The notes under the pieces: generated by a model
What the model was told of the DNA's origin: nothing
What the model saw: only the letters and a program-made list of their open reading frames with translations
The model's database searches: none
Part shown: positions 14,985-22,659 of the stretch, in pieces
Position numbering within the stretch: position 1 is the first letter of the stretch
How the letters are laid out: every line of letters starts with the position of its first letter
Made by a program: the position numbers and the translations under genes
DNA from: Ruminococcus flavefaciens
GTDB taxonomy: Bacteria; Bacillota; Clostridia; Oscillospirales; Ruminococcaceae
Direction: 5' to 3'
NCBI GenBank assembly: GCA_002371825.1
Contig: DFHF01000020.1
Coordinates: 1-22,659 of the forward strand
Length of the DNA: 22,659 nucleotides

Positions 14985-15087
14985 TCGCAAAAATTAGCCG
15001 ATTTGCATAATAAAGAGCAAGAATTGTATTAACTAGCGCTTAAATCTTGATTAAATTATAACTTAAAATATGAGTGCTATTTCCCTC

Positions 15088-15116
15088 TTGCAATTTTATA
15101 TGTTTTATAGTATAAT
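15088..15116 (+). promoter_or_regulatory. Sigma-A-type promoter of the lon operon, with a dyad at the start site
   Basis: TTGCAA at 15088-15093, 17 bp, TATAAT at 15111-15116. The predicted start near 15123 falls in an imperfect dyad (15121-15139: TTGCCGAC-TAA-GTTGGTAA), a position suited to an operator. No CIRCE or CtsR-type heat-shock operator was found. Confidence 0.7.
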
Positions 15117-15185
15117 AATATTGCCGACTAAGTTGGTAAAGAAAGAAAACGGATAATTCGATTACAGCAGAAATGTGGTGAACTT

Positions 15186-17528
15186 ATGGAACAGACCATC
15201 AAAAGTGACAAAAATACAGAAAAAGATAATATCTTCTATACAGTAGCTATGAGGGGACTTGTTGCATTCCCGAAAATGGTTATGCATTTCGACGTTTCCC
15301 GTGAGAAATCAGTGAAGGCTATCGAACGTGCTCTTAAGGGCGACGGAAAACTCTTCCTTGTTACACAGCATGAAGCCTATGTTGATGACCCGAAATCCTC
15401 CGACCTTTATAAGGTGGGAGTTGTGGCTGAGATAAAGCAGGTGCTTAAACTGCCGGATAATATAATGAAGGTCCTTGTTGAGGGAGTTTATAAGGCAAAT
15501 CTGGTACGCCTTATCGATGACGGAGAGGCTCTCCGTGCAGAAGTAAAGCGCAGCCCTGCATATTCAAGGGCAAAGTATGACGAGGTAGAGGCAGAGGCTC
15601 TCATGCGTTCTGTAAAGGACGTTTTTGAGCGCTATTCCTCATTTTTCCCCCGTATGCCAAAGGAGCTCCTGACATCAGTCATGACACAGGATTCCCCTGT
15701 GAAGCTCTTTGAGGCAGTTACCTTCAACTGCAATCTTAACTACAGAGACAAGCAGACTCTCCTTGAAGAGTCCAATATAATAAACAAGCTCTCAGTTCTC
15801 TTTGCCTGCCTTACATCTGAGGTGGAGATACTGGAGCTGGAAAATCTCATAAACGAACAGACAAAGAACAGCATCGACAAGGGACAGAAGGAGTTCTATC
15901 TCCGTGAACAGCTTCGTGTTATCCAGGAACAGCTAGGTGAGGATGACGGCGAGGAGGCCTTCAGCTACATCAACGATATCATGGATCTCAAGATAGATGA
16001 AAAGAGCCGTGAGAAGCTGCTCAAAGAAGCGGATAAGCTTACAAAGCTTCCGCCGTCTTCTCAGGAGGCCTTTGTCATAAAGAATTATCTTGATACAGTT
16101 CTTGATCTTCCTTGGGGAAAGTATACCAAGGCCAAGCTCTCTATTGAGAAGGCTGAGGCAATTCTTGAAAAGGATCACTACGGCCTCAAAAAGGTCAAGG
16201 AGCGCATACTGGAATTTCTCGCAGTACATATGCTCAATCCTGAGATAAAGGGACAGATAATCTGTCTCGCAGGCCCTCCCGGTATAGGAAAGACTTCTAT
16301 AGCAAAGTCTATCGCAAAGGCAATGGGAAGAAAGTATGCGAGAGTGTCCCTCGGAGGAGTTCGTGACGAGGCTGATATCAGAGGTCACAGAAAGACCTAT
16401 GTAGGCGCTATGCCCGGACGCATAATAACTGCGCTCCAGCAGGCAGGCTCTGCAAATCCCCTCATCTTATTTGATGAGATAGACAAGCTCTGCAGCGACA
16501 TCAAGGGAGATCCTTCATCAGCAATGCTGGAGGTGCTTGACAGCGAGCAGAACAATGCTTTCAGAGACCACTTCCTTGAGGTGCCTTTCGACCTTAGCAA
16601 GTGTGTATTCATAACAACAGCAAACAACGTTTCAGCTATCCCCGGTCCGCTTCTGGACAGAATGGAAGTTATCGAGCTTCCCAGCTATACCGCTGAGGAG
16701 AAGTTCCATATCGCCAAGGAGCATCTTATCCCCAAGCAGCTCAAGGAGCATGGACTCAAGGCTTCTCAGCTCAGGATAACTGACGGTGCAATCAATGATA
16801 TAATCCAGTTCTACACAAAGGAGGCCGGAGTCCGTACCCTTGAAAGGTGTATTGCTTCTCTCTGCCGTAAAACTGCAAAGAAGATCGCATCAGGTGAGGT
16901 CCAGAAGGTAAGCATAAAGGGAAAGGATCTCCAGGAATATCTCGGCATCAAGAAATATCTTGCAGATATTTCCTCAAAGAAGGATCAGGTGGGCGTAGTT
17001 AACGGACTTGCCTGGACTTCTGTGGGCGGAGTTCTCATGCCGCTGGAGGTACTTGTGCTTGACGGCACAGGCAAGATAGAGGTCACCGGCTCTCTCGGAG
17101 ATGTTATGAAGGAGAGCTCCAGGATAGCTGTCAGCTATGTAAGAAGTGTTGCAAAGAAGTACAATATAGATCCTGATTTCTATAAAAATAAGGATATCCA
17201 TATCCATGCACCTGAGGGGGCTGTTCCGAAGGACGGTCCTTCTGCCGGAGTTACCATGGCGACCGCACTTGTATCCGCACTTTCAGGACTTCCTGTAAGA
17301 GCTGATGTGGCAATGACAGGTGAGATAACTCTTCACGGAAAGGTGCTCCCCATAGGCGGACTTCGTGAAAAGACAATGGCTGCATATAAGGCAGGCATAA
17401 AGACAGTTCTCATCCCTGTGGACAACAAGGCTGATCTTGAAGAGGTGGACGATGTAGTCAAGGAGGCTATAGAGTTCATCCCGGCTGACAAGCTTGAAAA
17501 AGTACTCGATACAGCTCTCATAAAGTAA
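15186..17528 (+). CDS. lon: ATP-dependent Lon protease
   Basis: A 780-residue LonA protease, close to the usual ~780-800. The N-terminal substrate-recognition domain (~15-215) is followed by the coiled-coil arm (~220-290). The AAA+ module has Walker A GPPGIGKT (363-370) and Walker B LILFDE (426-431). The protease domain has catalytic S686 in PKDGPSAGVT and K729 in GGLREKTMAA, forming the Ser-Lys dyad. It degrades misfolded and some regulatory proteins in the cytoplasm. The ATG at 15186 is preceded by GTGGTGAAC, which matches the distal part of the anti-SD complement. It is the first gene of an operon with engB 46 bp downstream. Confidence 0.97.
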   Translation: MEQTIKSDKNTEKDNIFYTVAMRGLVAFPKMVMHFDVSREKSVKAIERALKGDGKLFLVTQHEAYVDDPKSSDLYKVGVVAEIKQVLKLPDNIMKVLVEGVYKANLVRLIDDGEALRAEVKRSPAYSRAKYDEVEAEALMRSVKDVFERYSSFFPRMPKELLTSVMTQDSPVKLFEAVTFNCNLNYRDKQTLLEESNIINKLSVLFACLTSEVEILELENLINEQTKNSIDKGQKEFYLREQLRVIQEQLGEDDGEEAFSYINDIMDLKIDEKSREKLLKEADKLTKLPPSSQEAFVIKNYLDTVLDLPWGKYTKAKLSIEKAEAILEKDHYGLKKVKERILEFLAVHMLNPEIKGQIICLAGPPGIGKTSIAKSIAKAMGRKYARVSLGGVRDEADIRGHRKTYVGAMPGRIITALQQAGSANPLILFDEIDKLCSDIKGDPSSAMLEVLDSEQNNAFRDHFLEVPFDLSKCVFITTANNVSAIPGPLLDRMEVIELPSYTAEEKFHIAKEHLIPKQLKEHGLKASQLRITDGAINDIIQFYTKEAGVRTLERCIASLCRKTAKKIASGEVQKVSIKGKDLQEYLGIKKYLADISSKKDQVGVVNGLAWTSVGGVLMPLEVLVLDGTGKIEVTGSLGDVMKESSRIAVSYVRSVAKKYNIDPDFYKNKDIHIHAPEGAVPKDGPSAGVTMATALVSALSGLPVRADVAMTGEITLHGKVLPIGGLREKTMAAYKAGIKTVLIPVDNKADLEEVDDVVKEAIEFIPADKLEKVLDTALIK

Positions 17529-17574
17529 GCAGACCGGCAGGGGCAGAACTATCCTGCCCGTACAAGGAGGTAAC

Positions 17575-18186
17575 ATGAAGCTGAACTACAACAAGGCGGA
17601 ATTTACCGCCGCATACGGAAAATTCTCTCAGATACCTGCGCCGGAGCGTATAGAGATCGCTTTTGCAGGCCATTCAAATGTGGGAAAATCCACTCTTATA
17701 AACAAACTCTTCAACCGTAAGAATCTGGCCAGAGTAAGCTCTGTTCCGGGCAAGACTGCCACGATAAATTTCTACGGGCTTGAAAATATATATTTCGTTG
17801 ATCTTCCCGGCTATGGCTACGCAAAGGTGGCCAAGTCCGAGAAGGAACGCTGGGCAGGACTTATCGAGGGCTATCTCAGCTCTGACAGAGACATCCGCCT
17901 GGTATTCATGCTGGTGGATATGCGTCATGCTCCCACCAAGGATGATATCCATATGATAAATTACCTTATAGATACAGAAATGCCCTTCGTGCTTGTCCTT
18001 ACAAAGGCAGATAAGCTGAACAAGACTGAACGTGCCAAGCGTATGGAGGCTTTCAGGGATGAGATACCCTGCTTTGAGGATATCCACACCATTCCCTTTT
18101 CATCCCAGACCTTTGAGGGTGTGGATGAACTGAGGGAGATCGTAGAGGAGATCGCCGATGACAATGACGTCAGCGGTGACGAATAA
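17575..18186 (+). CDS. engB: Ribosome biogenesis GTP-binding protein EngB/YsxC
   Basis: A 203-residue TrmE-Era-EngA-YihA-family GTPase needed for 50S ribosomal subunit assembly. The G motifs are GHSNVGKST (32-40, G1), KTATINF (~60-66, G2), DLPGYG (~76-81, G3), TKAD (~143-146, G4) and the SSQ region (G5). AAGGAGG is 5 bases before the ATG. Placement directly after lon is common in Firmicutes (clpX-lon-ysxC order in Bacillus); here clpX is not adjacent. The 46-bp gap to lon contains a small GC-rich stem without a T run, so it is not a terminator. Confidence 0.96.
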   Translation: MKLNYNKAEFTAAYGKFSQIPAPERIEIAFAGHSNVGKSTLINKLFNRKNLARVSSVPGKTATINFYGLENIYFVDLPGYGYAKVAKSEKERWAGLIEGYLSSDRDIRLVFMLVDMRHAPTKDDIHMINYLIDTEMPFVLVLTKADKLNKTERAKRMEAFRDEIPCFEDIHTIPFSSQTFEGVDELREIVEEIADDNDVSGDE

Positions 18187-18229
18187 ATGTCCGTATGGTA
18201 TATCCGGACGGACCGAAAGGATGTTAAAT

Positions 18230-19528
18230 ATGTTTGTATCCGACAATCTTAGTGTGAACGGAAGCGGACATCTCACTATCGGCGGTGTTGATACCGTCGG
18301 ACTGGCTGAGGAGTACGGCACTCCGCTCTATGTAATGGACGAAGCGCTCATAAGAGATAATCTGCGCCGTTTCCATGAAAGCATCGAAAAGTACTACGGC
18401 GGCCGGGGAGAGGTACACTTTGCCGGCAAAGCGTTCTCCTGCATGGAGATGTGCCGCATAGTCAACAGCGAGGGTGACGGCCTTGACGCTGTATCCATAG
18501 GAGAGCTTTATACTGCATTTAAAGCCGGTTTCCCCATGGAGAAGGTAGGCTTCCACGGCAACAACAAGTCCGATGAGGAGCTTGCATTTGCTGTTGAGAA
18601 CGGTGTTGGCCATATTATTGTTGACAATATCAGCGAGCTCCACCGCCTTGAAAAGATAGCAGGCGAAAAGGGTGTTCAGCAGAAGATAATGTTCCGCATC
18701 AAGCCCGGTATCGATGCACATACACATCAGGCTGTCATGACTGGTCAGATAGACAGTAAATTCGGCTTTGCCCTCGAAACAGGAGAGGCATTTGAGGCTG
18801 TAAAGGAGGCTGTATCCTGCGGCAATGTAAAGCTCTCAGGTCTCCACTGCCATATCGGCTCACAGATATTCGATATCCATCCCTTTGAAGAGGCTGCTAA
18901 GGTAATGCTCCGCTTCATCGCAAAGATAAGAGATGAGCTTGGCTATACAGTCAGCGAGCTTAACCTTGGCGGAGGCTTCGGAATAAAGTATCTTGAGAGC
19001 CATGACCCTGCTCCCTTTGAGAAGTATATGGAGCGTGTATCCGGAGTTGTGAAGACAGAGTGTGAAGCTCTCGGACTTGAACAGCCCTTCATATACATCG
19101 AGCCCGGACGCTCTATCGTAGCTTCTGCCGGAATCACTCTTTATAAGGTCGGTGCCCGCAAGGAGATACCCGGAATAAGAACTTATATATCAGTTGACGG
19201 CGGTATGTGCGATAACCCCAGATACATCCTCTACCAGTCTGAGTATGAGGCTGTTGTTGCCAATAAGGCAGGGGAGGATCGCAGCGAGAAGGTGACTATT
19301 GCCGGAAGATGCTGCGAGAGCGGAGACCTCGTCGGTGAGAATATGCCGCTCCAGCACGCAGAAAGCGGTGACATAATCGCTGTTCTTGCTACCGGTGCCT
19401 ATAACTACTCAATGGCCTCTAACTATAACAGACTTCAGAAGCCTGCTGTAGTCATGGTCAGCGAGGGCAAGTCCCGTGTAGTTGTAAAGCGTGAATCTCT
19501 CGATGACATAATCAAGAACGATATATGA
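18230..19528 (+). CDS. lysA: Diaminopimelate decarboxylase
   Basis: A 432-residue PLP enzyme of fold type III that decarboxylates meso-diaminopimelate to L-lysine, the last step of lysine synthesis. Seen motifs are YGTPLYVMDE (30-38), the PLP lysine K67 in FAGKAFS, HCHIGSQ (206-212), the phosphate-binding GGGFG (247-251), EPGRS (291-295), catalytic GRCCESGD (359-366) and GAYNYSMASNYN (389-400). The chosen ATG at 18230 is 8 bases after AAAGGA. A start further upstream at 18158 would overlap engB by 29 bases without an SD, and an ATG at 18221 abuts the SD. It is cotranscribed with engB (43-bp gap). No lysine riboswitch was seen, as expected for an internal operon gene. Confidence 0.95.
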   Translation: MFVSDNLSVNGSGHLTIGGVDTVGLAEEYGTPLYVMDEALIRDNLRRFHESIEKYYGGRGEVHFAGKAFSCMEMCRIVNSEGDGLDAVSIGELYTAFKAGFPMEKVGFHGNNKSDEELAFAVENGVGHIIVDNISELHRLEKIAGEKGVQQKIMFRIKPGIDAHTHQAVMTGQIDSKFGFALETGEAFEAVKEAVSCGNVKLSGLHCHIGSQIFDIHPFEEAAKVMLRFIAKIRDELGYTVSELNLGGGFGIKYLESHDPAPFEKYMERVSGVVKTECEALGLEQPFIYIEPGRSIVASAGITLYKVGARKEIPGIRTYISVDGGMCDNPRYILYQSEYEAVVANKAGEDRSEKVTIAGRCCESGDLVGENMPLQHAESGDIIAVLATGAYNYSMASNYNRLQKPAVVMVSEGKSRVVVKRESLDDIIKNDI

Positions 19529-19577
19529 CATACAGGCTCTCTGTGTTAAGCGGAGGGCCGTTCATTGTGGTGATATT

Positions 19578-20327
19578 ATGAAGAAGTTTATTGCGGCAGC
19601 GGCGGTGCTGACATTATTTACCGCAGGCTGTCAGAATGTTAAAAGAGACAGTATAAGGAGTGATATTAAATTGTCAGCTGAGAACCAGACTGCTGCCGCA
19701 GCTTTGCCGGAGACTACTGCTGCTGTTACGTCAACGGCTGAGCCTGTAACAGAGACTACAACAGCTCCGAGGATACCTGATGATGCAGAGCTTGTCCCCA
19801 TGAAGGACTATATCCCCGGCCTCTATGTTGATCTCAGATATGCAGGTACTAATAATTTTACCAAAAAGAAAATATACGACAGCGATGAAGCTGTGCTGTG
19901 CTATGCAACTGTAAAAAAGCTGATAAAGGTACAGGAGGAGCTCAATGCCAAGGGATTCAGCCTGCTTATCTGGGATGCATACCGCCCCTTCAGTGCACAG
20001 GAGAGGCTCTGGGAGGTATGTCCGGACCCGGTATTCGTTGCTGACCCTGCTTTGGGACTCAGGAGCCATAATCTTGGAAATACTGTGGATATCGGACTTG
20101 TTTCCAAAGACGGCAAGCCTGTTGACCTTCCCACGGATTTTGACGAGTTTTCAGCCCTTGCAGACAGGGATTACTCCGAAATACCTGAAAAGGCAGCGGC
20201 AAATGCAAAATTGCTGGAGGAGATAATGACAGCCAACGGCTTCGAGCCATACTGGAACGAATGGTGGCACTATACTGACAAGGACTTTGCCGGCATAACT
20301 GTAGAAGAACCGGCGGAAGGTCAATAA
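19578..20327 (+). CDS. VanX-type D-Ala-D-Ala dipeptidase, membrane-anchored lipoprotein
   Basis: A 249-residue lipoprotein: signal sequence with lipobox FTAGC (C18), a Thr/Ala/Glu-rich linker to ~66, then an M15D zinc peptidase domain. Zinc and catalytic residues are R136 in DAYRPFSAQ, H164 and D171 in SHNLGNTVD, E228 and H231 in NEWWHY; all five are present. The family cleaves D-Ala-D-Ala or related dipeptides released from peptidoglycan. The lipid anchor puts it outside the membrane, unlike cytoplasmic resistance VanX, so cell-wall dipeptide turnover is more likely than glycopeptide resistance. No vanHA, vanR or vanS is nearby. GTGGTGAT precedes the ATG. It follows lysA by 49 bp in the same direction and is probably the last gene of the lon operon. 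Confidence 0.88.
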   Translation: MKKFIAAAAVLTLFTAGCQNVKRDSIRSDIKLSAENQTAAAALPETTAAVTSTAEPVTETTTAPRIPDDAELVPMKDYIPGLYVDLRYAGTNNFTKKKIYDSDEAVLCYATVKKLIKVQEELNAKGFSLLIWDAYRPFSAQERLWEVCPDPVFVADPALGLRSHNLGNTVDIGLVSKDGKPVDLPTDFDEFSALADRDYSEIPEKAAANAKLLEEIMTANGFEPYWNEWWHYTDKDFAGITVEEPAEGQ

Positions 20328-20364
20328 ATGCTAACTACTTTCTGCGGGAATCTTTGTTTAATTA

Positions 20365-20393
20365 TTGACAAACAGACAAAAATGTTGTAGAAT
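20365..20393 (+). promoter_or_regulatory. Sigma-A-type promoter of the acn-icd operon
   Basis: Consensus TTGACA at 20365-20370, 17-bp spacer, TAGAAT at 20388-20393. A second possible -10, TATAAT, lies 5 bp further on but lacks a good -35. The ATG at 20365 sits inside the -35, which excludes it as the aconitase start. Confidence 0.8.
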
Positions 20394-20430
20394 TATAATG
20401 TATTCTTATGTTTTGAAAGGAATGATCTCA

Positions 20431-22368
20431 ATGGGTTCAACTTTAACGGAAAAAATTCTCAGAGCACACCTTGTTGACGGCGAGTACGTCAAGGGACAGG
20501 AGATCGGTATAAAGATCGATCAGACACTTACTCAGGACGCTACAGGTACTATGGCTTACCTCGAATTCGAGGCTATCGGTGTACCGAGAGTAAAGACAGA
20601 GCGCTCTGTTGCCTACATCGACCACAACACACTTCAGAATGGTTTCGAGAATGCTGACGATCACCGCTTTATCGGCAGCGTTGCAAAGAAGCACGGTATC
20701 TGGTTCTCACGTCCCGGAAACGGTATCTGCCACCAGGTACATCTTGAGAGATTCGGTATCCCCGGAAAGACTCTCATAGGCTCAGACAGCCACACTCCTA
20801 CAGGCGGCGGTATCGGTATGATAGCTATCGGCGCAGGCGGACTTGATGTTGCTGTTGCTATGGGCGGCGGTGCATACTACATAACCTGCCCTAAGGTCGT
20901 AAAGGTAGAGCTTACCGGCAAGCTTCGTCCCTGGGTAGCTGCAAAGGACGTTATCCTTGAAGTGCTCCGCAGACTGTCCGTTAAAGGCGGCGTAGGAAAG
21001 GTCATCGAGTACTGCGGCGAGGGCGTAAAGACCCTTTCAGTTCCTGAGAGAGCAACCATTACAAATATGGGTGCAGAGCTCGGCGCCACAACTTCTATAT
21101 TCCCCTCAGATGAGATCACAAAGCAGTTCCTCAAGGCACAGCAGCGTGAAGAGGTATGGACTCCTCTTGCAGCTGATCCTGATGCAGTTTACGATGAGGA
21201 GCTTACAATAAACCTCAGTGAGCTGGTACCCCTTGCTGCCTGTCCTCATTCTCCTGACAATGTCAAGAGCGTTGAAGAGATAGGCAGACTTAAGGTGGAT
21301 CAGGTTTGTATCGGTTCTTGTACAAACTCCTCACTCCTTGATATGCTCAAGGTAGCTTATATTCTCAAGGGCAAGACAGTTGATCCCAGCGTATCACTGG
21401 CTATCGCTCCCGGTTCTAAGCAGGTCCTCAATATGCTGGCTCAGAACGGCGCACTTTCCGACCTTATCGAGGCCGGTGCCCGTATCCTTGAAAGTGCCTG
21501 CGGACCCTGCATCGGTATGGGACAGTCACCTAATTCCGGCGGTATCTCCCTCCGTACATTCAACAGAAACTTCGAGGGACGTTCCGGAACAAAGGACGGT
21601 CAGATCTACCTTGTATCTCCTGAAATGGCAGCAGTTTCTGCTCTTACAGGCTACCTCACAGACCCCAGAGAGCTTGGCGATATGCCTGAATTCAAGCTTC
21701 CCGAGGTATTTACTGTCAACGACAATATGGTCGTTCCTCCTGCTTCTGAGGAGGAGATGGACAGCGTTGAGATACTCCGTGGACCTAACATAAAGCCCTA
21801 TCCTGAGACAACTCCTCTTCTTGAGACTATCGATGCACCTGTATCACTCAAGGTGGGCGACAATATCACAACAGACCACATCATGCCTGCCGGAGCAAAG
21901 ATCCTTCCTCTCCGTTCAAATATCCCGAAGATCTCACAGCACTGCTTTGCTGTATGCGATGAGAGCTTCCCTGAGAGAGCTAAGTCTCTTGGCAAGAGCA
22001 TAATCGTAGGCGGTTCAAACTACGGCCAGGGTTCATCCCGTGAGCACGCTGCACTGGCACCGCTTTACCTTGGTGTAAAGGCAGTTCTCGTTAAGTCCTT
22101 CGCAAGGATCCACAGAGCTAACCTTATCAACGCAGGCATCCTTCCGCTCACATTCGTGAACGAGGCTGACTACGACAAGATCGCTCAGGGCGACCAGCTT
22201 GTACTTGCTGATGTAAGAAAGGCTGTTGAAGAGGGCAAGTCTGAGCTCACTGTCATCGATAAGACAAACGGAGCTGAGATCCCTGTGCTCTGCGAGTTCT
22301 CAGGACGTACAAAGGATATCATGCTTGCAGGCGGACTTCTCGACTTTACAAGAGAGTCCATGAAGTGA
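20431..22368 (+). CDS. acn: Aconitate hydratase
   Basis: A 645-residue [4Fe-4S] enzyme that isomerises citrate to isocitrate. The three cluster cysteines are C297 in GSCTNS and C357 and C360 in ACGPCIG. Active-site segments include SDSHTPTGGG (118-127), and a C-terminal swivel domain carries GGSNYGQGSSREHAAL. The length fits the short 'Aquifex-type'/mitochondrial-like aconitases of Clostridia, not the ~900-residue AcnA. I chose the ATG at 20431: GAAAGGA is 9 bases upstream, whereas the ATG at 20422 directly abuts that SD. It is followed after 51 bp by isocitrate dehydrogenase, so the pair makes 2-oxoglutarate for glutamate synthesis. Confidence 0.95.
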   Translation: MGSTLTEKILRAHLVDGEYVKGQEIGIKIDQTLTQDATGTMAYLEFEAIGVPRVKTERSVAYIDHNTLQNGFENADDHRFIGSVAKKHGIWFSRPGNGICHQVHLERFGIPGKTLIGSDSHTPTGGGIGMIAIGAGGLDVAVAMGGGAYYITCPKVVKVELTGKLRPWVAAKDVILEVLRRLSVKGGVGKVIEYCGEGVKTLSVPERATITNMGAELGATTSIFPSDEITKQFLKAQQREEVWTPLAADPDAVYDEELTINLSELVPLAACPHSPDNVKSVEEIGRLKVDQVCIGSCTNSSLLDMLKVAYILKGKTVDPSVSLAIAPGSKQVLNMLAQNGALSDLIEAGARILESACGPCIGMGQSPNSGGISLRTFNRNFEGRSGTKDGQIYLVSPEMAAVSALTGYLTDPRELGDMPEFKLPEVFTVNDNMVVPPASEEEMDSVEILRGPNIKPYPETTPLLETIDAPVSLKVGDNITTDHIMPAGAKILPLRSNIPKISQHCFAVCDESFPERAKSLGKSIIVGGSNYGQGSSREHAALAPLYLGVKAVLVKSFARIHRANLINAGILPLTFVNEADYDKIAQGDQLVLADVRKAVEEGKSELTVIDKTNGAEIPVLCEFSGRTKDIMLAGGLLDFTRESMK

Positions 22369-22419
22369 TATCCGGAAAAATATAATGGCTGATATACTCA
22401 TATTAAGGAGGTAATACCA

Positions 22420-22659
22420 ATGGCTAAAATAACTATGAAAACTCCTCTCGTCGAAATGGACGGAGATGAGATGACAAGAATACTCTGGCAGTGGATCAAG
22501 GAAACTCTCCTTGAACCATATGTAGAGCTCAATACAGAATACTATGACCTCGGTCTTAAGCACCGTGAAGAGACAAAGGATCAGGTAACTATCGATTCTG
22601 CTGAGGCTACAAAGAAGTACGGCGTTGCTGTAAAGTGTGCAACTATCACTCCTAACGCT
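22420..22659 (+). CDS. icd: NADP-dependent isocitrate dehydrogenase, N-terminal part
   Basis: The first 80 residues of a gene cut by the window end. MAKITMKTPLVEMDGDEMTRILW is the hallmark start of the eukaryotic-like (IDH1/2-type) NADP isocitrate dehydrogenases, and the following residues (IKETLLEPYVELNTEYYDLGL) continue the match. The enzyme oxidatively decarboxylates isocitrate to 2-oxoglutarate in the cytoplasm. AAGGAGGTAA is placed well before the ATG. It is in the same direction as acn with a 51-bp gap and no terminator, so it belongs to the same operon. The cofactor and active-site regions lie outside the window. Confidence 0.93.
   Translation, partial: MAKITMKTPLVEMDGDEMTRILWQWIKETLLEPYVELNTEYYDLGLKHREETKDQVTIDSAEATKKYGVAVKCATITPNA

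Noticed and set aside
15072..15080. GAGTGCTAT resembling the right half of a CIRCE heat-shock operator upstream of lon
   Set aside because: The required left half (TTAGCACTC-like, 9 bp away) is absent; 15054-15062 does not match. A nearby TAGCGCTT is at the wrong distance.
17534..17561. GC-rich stem between lon and engB as a terminator
   Set aside because: The stem is only 6-7 bp, has alternative pairings and no T run, and the strong engB SD follows at once; cotranscription is more likely.
18187..18229. Lysine riboswitch upstream of lysA
   Set aside because: The gap to engB is only 43 bp, far too short for the conserved lysine aptamer.
19578..20327. Vancomycin-resistance gene
   Set aside because: It is a lipoprotein without vanH, vanA-type ligase, vanR or vanS beside it, so a cell-wall turnover role is the better reading.
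1..22659. tRNA, rRNA, CRISPR array or insertion sequence
   Set aside because: I saw no cloverleaf-like sequence, ribosomal RNA core, regularly spaced repeats or transposase motifs in the window; the only mobility gene is the serine recombinase.

Overview
The window reads as a chromosomal segment of a low-to-middle GC, fibre-degrading Ruminococcus. The best fit is something close to R. flavefaciens. The reasons are a GH9-CBM3c cellulase with a long R. flavefaciens-style dockerin, a second secreted dockerin protein, Clostridia-type housekeeping genes (lon, engB/ysxC, lysA, an acn-icd pair, a YerC/TrpR-like regulator) and a remnant of a cotJ spore-coat operon. The assignment comes from protein families recognised by eye, not from a search.

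Left part (1-5820): the right end of an integrated element. It holds the last codons of a type I specificity subunit (hsdS), an AT-rich two-helix membrane protein of unknown function translationally overlapped with hsdS, a full-length hsdR, a terminator, and a serine recombinase with its own sigma-A-like promoter. The recombinase stop codon lies only a few bases from where cotJC has been cut.

Junction and cotJ (5815-6430, minus strand): cotJA and cotJB are intact and overlap by one base. cotJC starts normally three bases later with its own ribosome binding site, but it matches the family for only about 11 codons before running into the element and stopping. The element has therefore integrated into cotJC, an arrangement that recalls the sigK/skin intervening elements of other spore formers. 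This is the most interesting observation in the window.

Middle (6450-8810): a minus-strand pair (small multidrug-export-like membrane protein, then a flavodoxin-fold reductase) with a clear promoter and terminator. Next comes a small lipoprotein gene whose promoter is overlapped by a perfect 17-bp inverted repeat. The lipoprotein is transcribed divergently from the first dockerin protein.

Fibre-degradation block (8809-14880): a five-module secreted protein (signal peptide, Fn3-like, GH43_24-like propeller, F5/8-type CBM, LamG-like, dockerin) converges on a GH9-CBM3c-dockerin cellulase, with one terminator for each gene between them. A YerC-type TrpR-like regulator sits 28 bp upstream of the cellulase on the same strand with no terminator between them.

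Right part (15080-22659, plus strand): a lon, engB, lysA, VanX-like lipoprotein dipeptidase operon with 43-49 bp gaps, then an aconitase-isocitrate dehydrogenase operon with its own consensus promoter. The second gene is cut by the window end. These provide protein quality control, ribosome assembly, lysine synthesis, peptidoglycan dipeptide turnover and the oxidative branch from citrate to 2-oxoglutarate.
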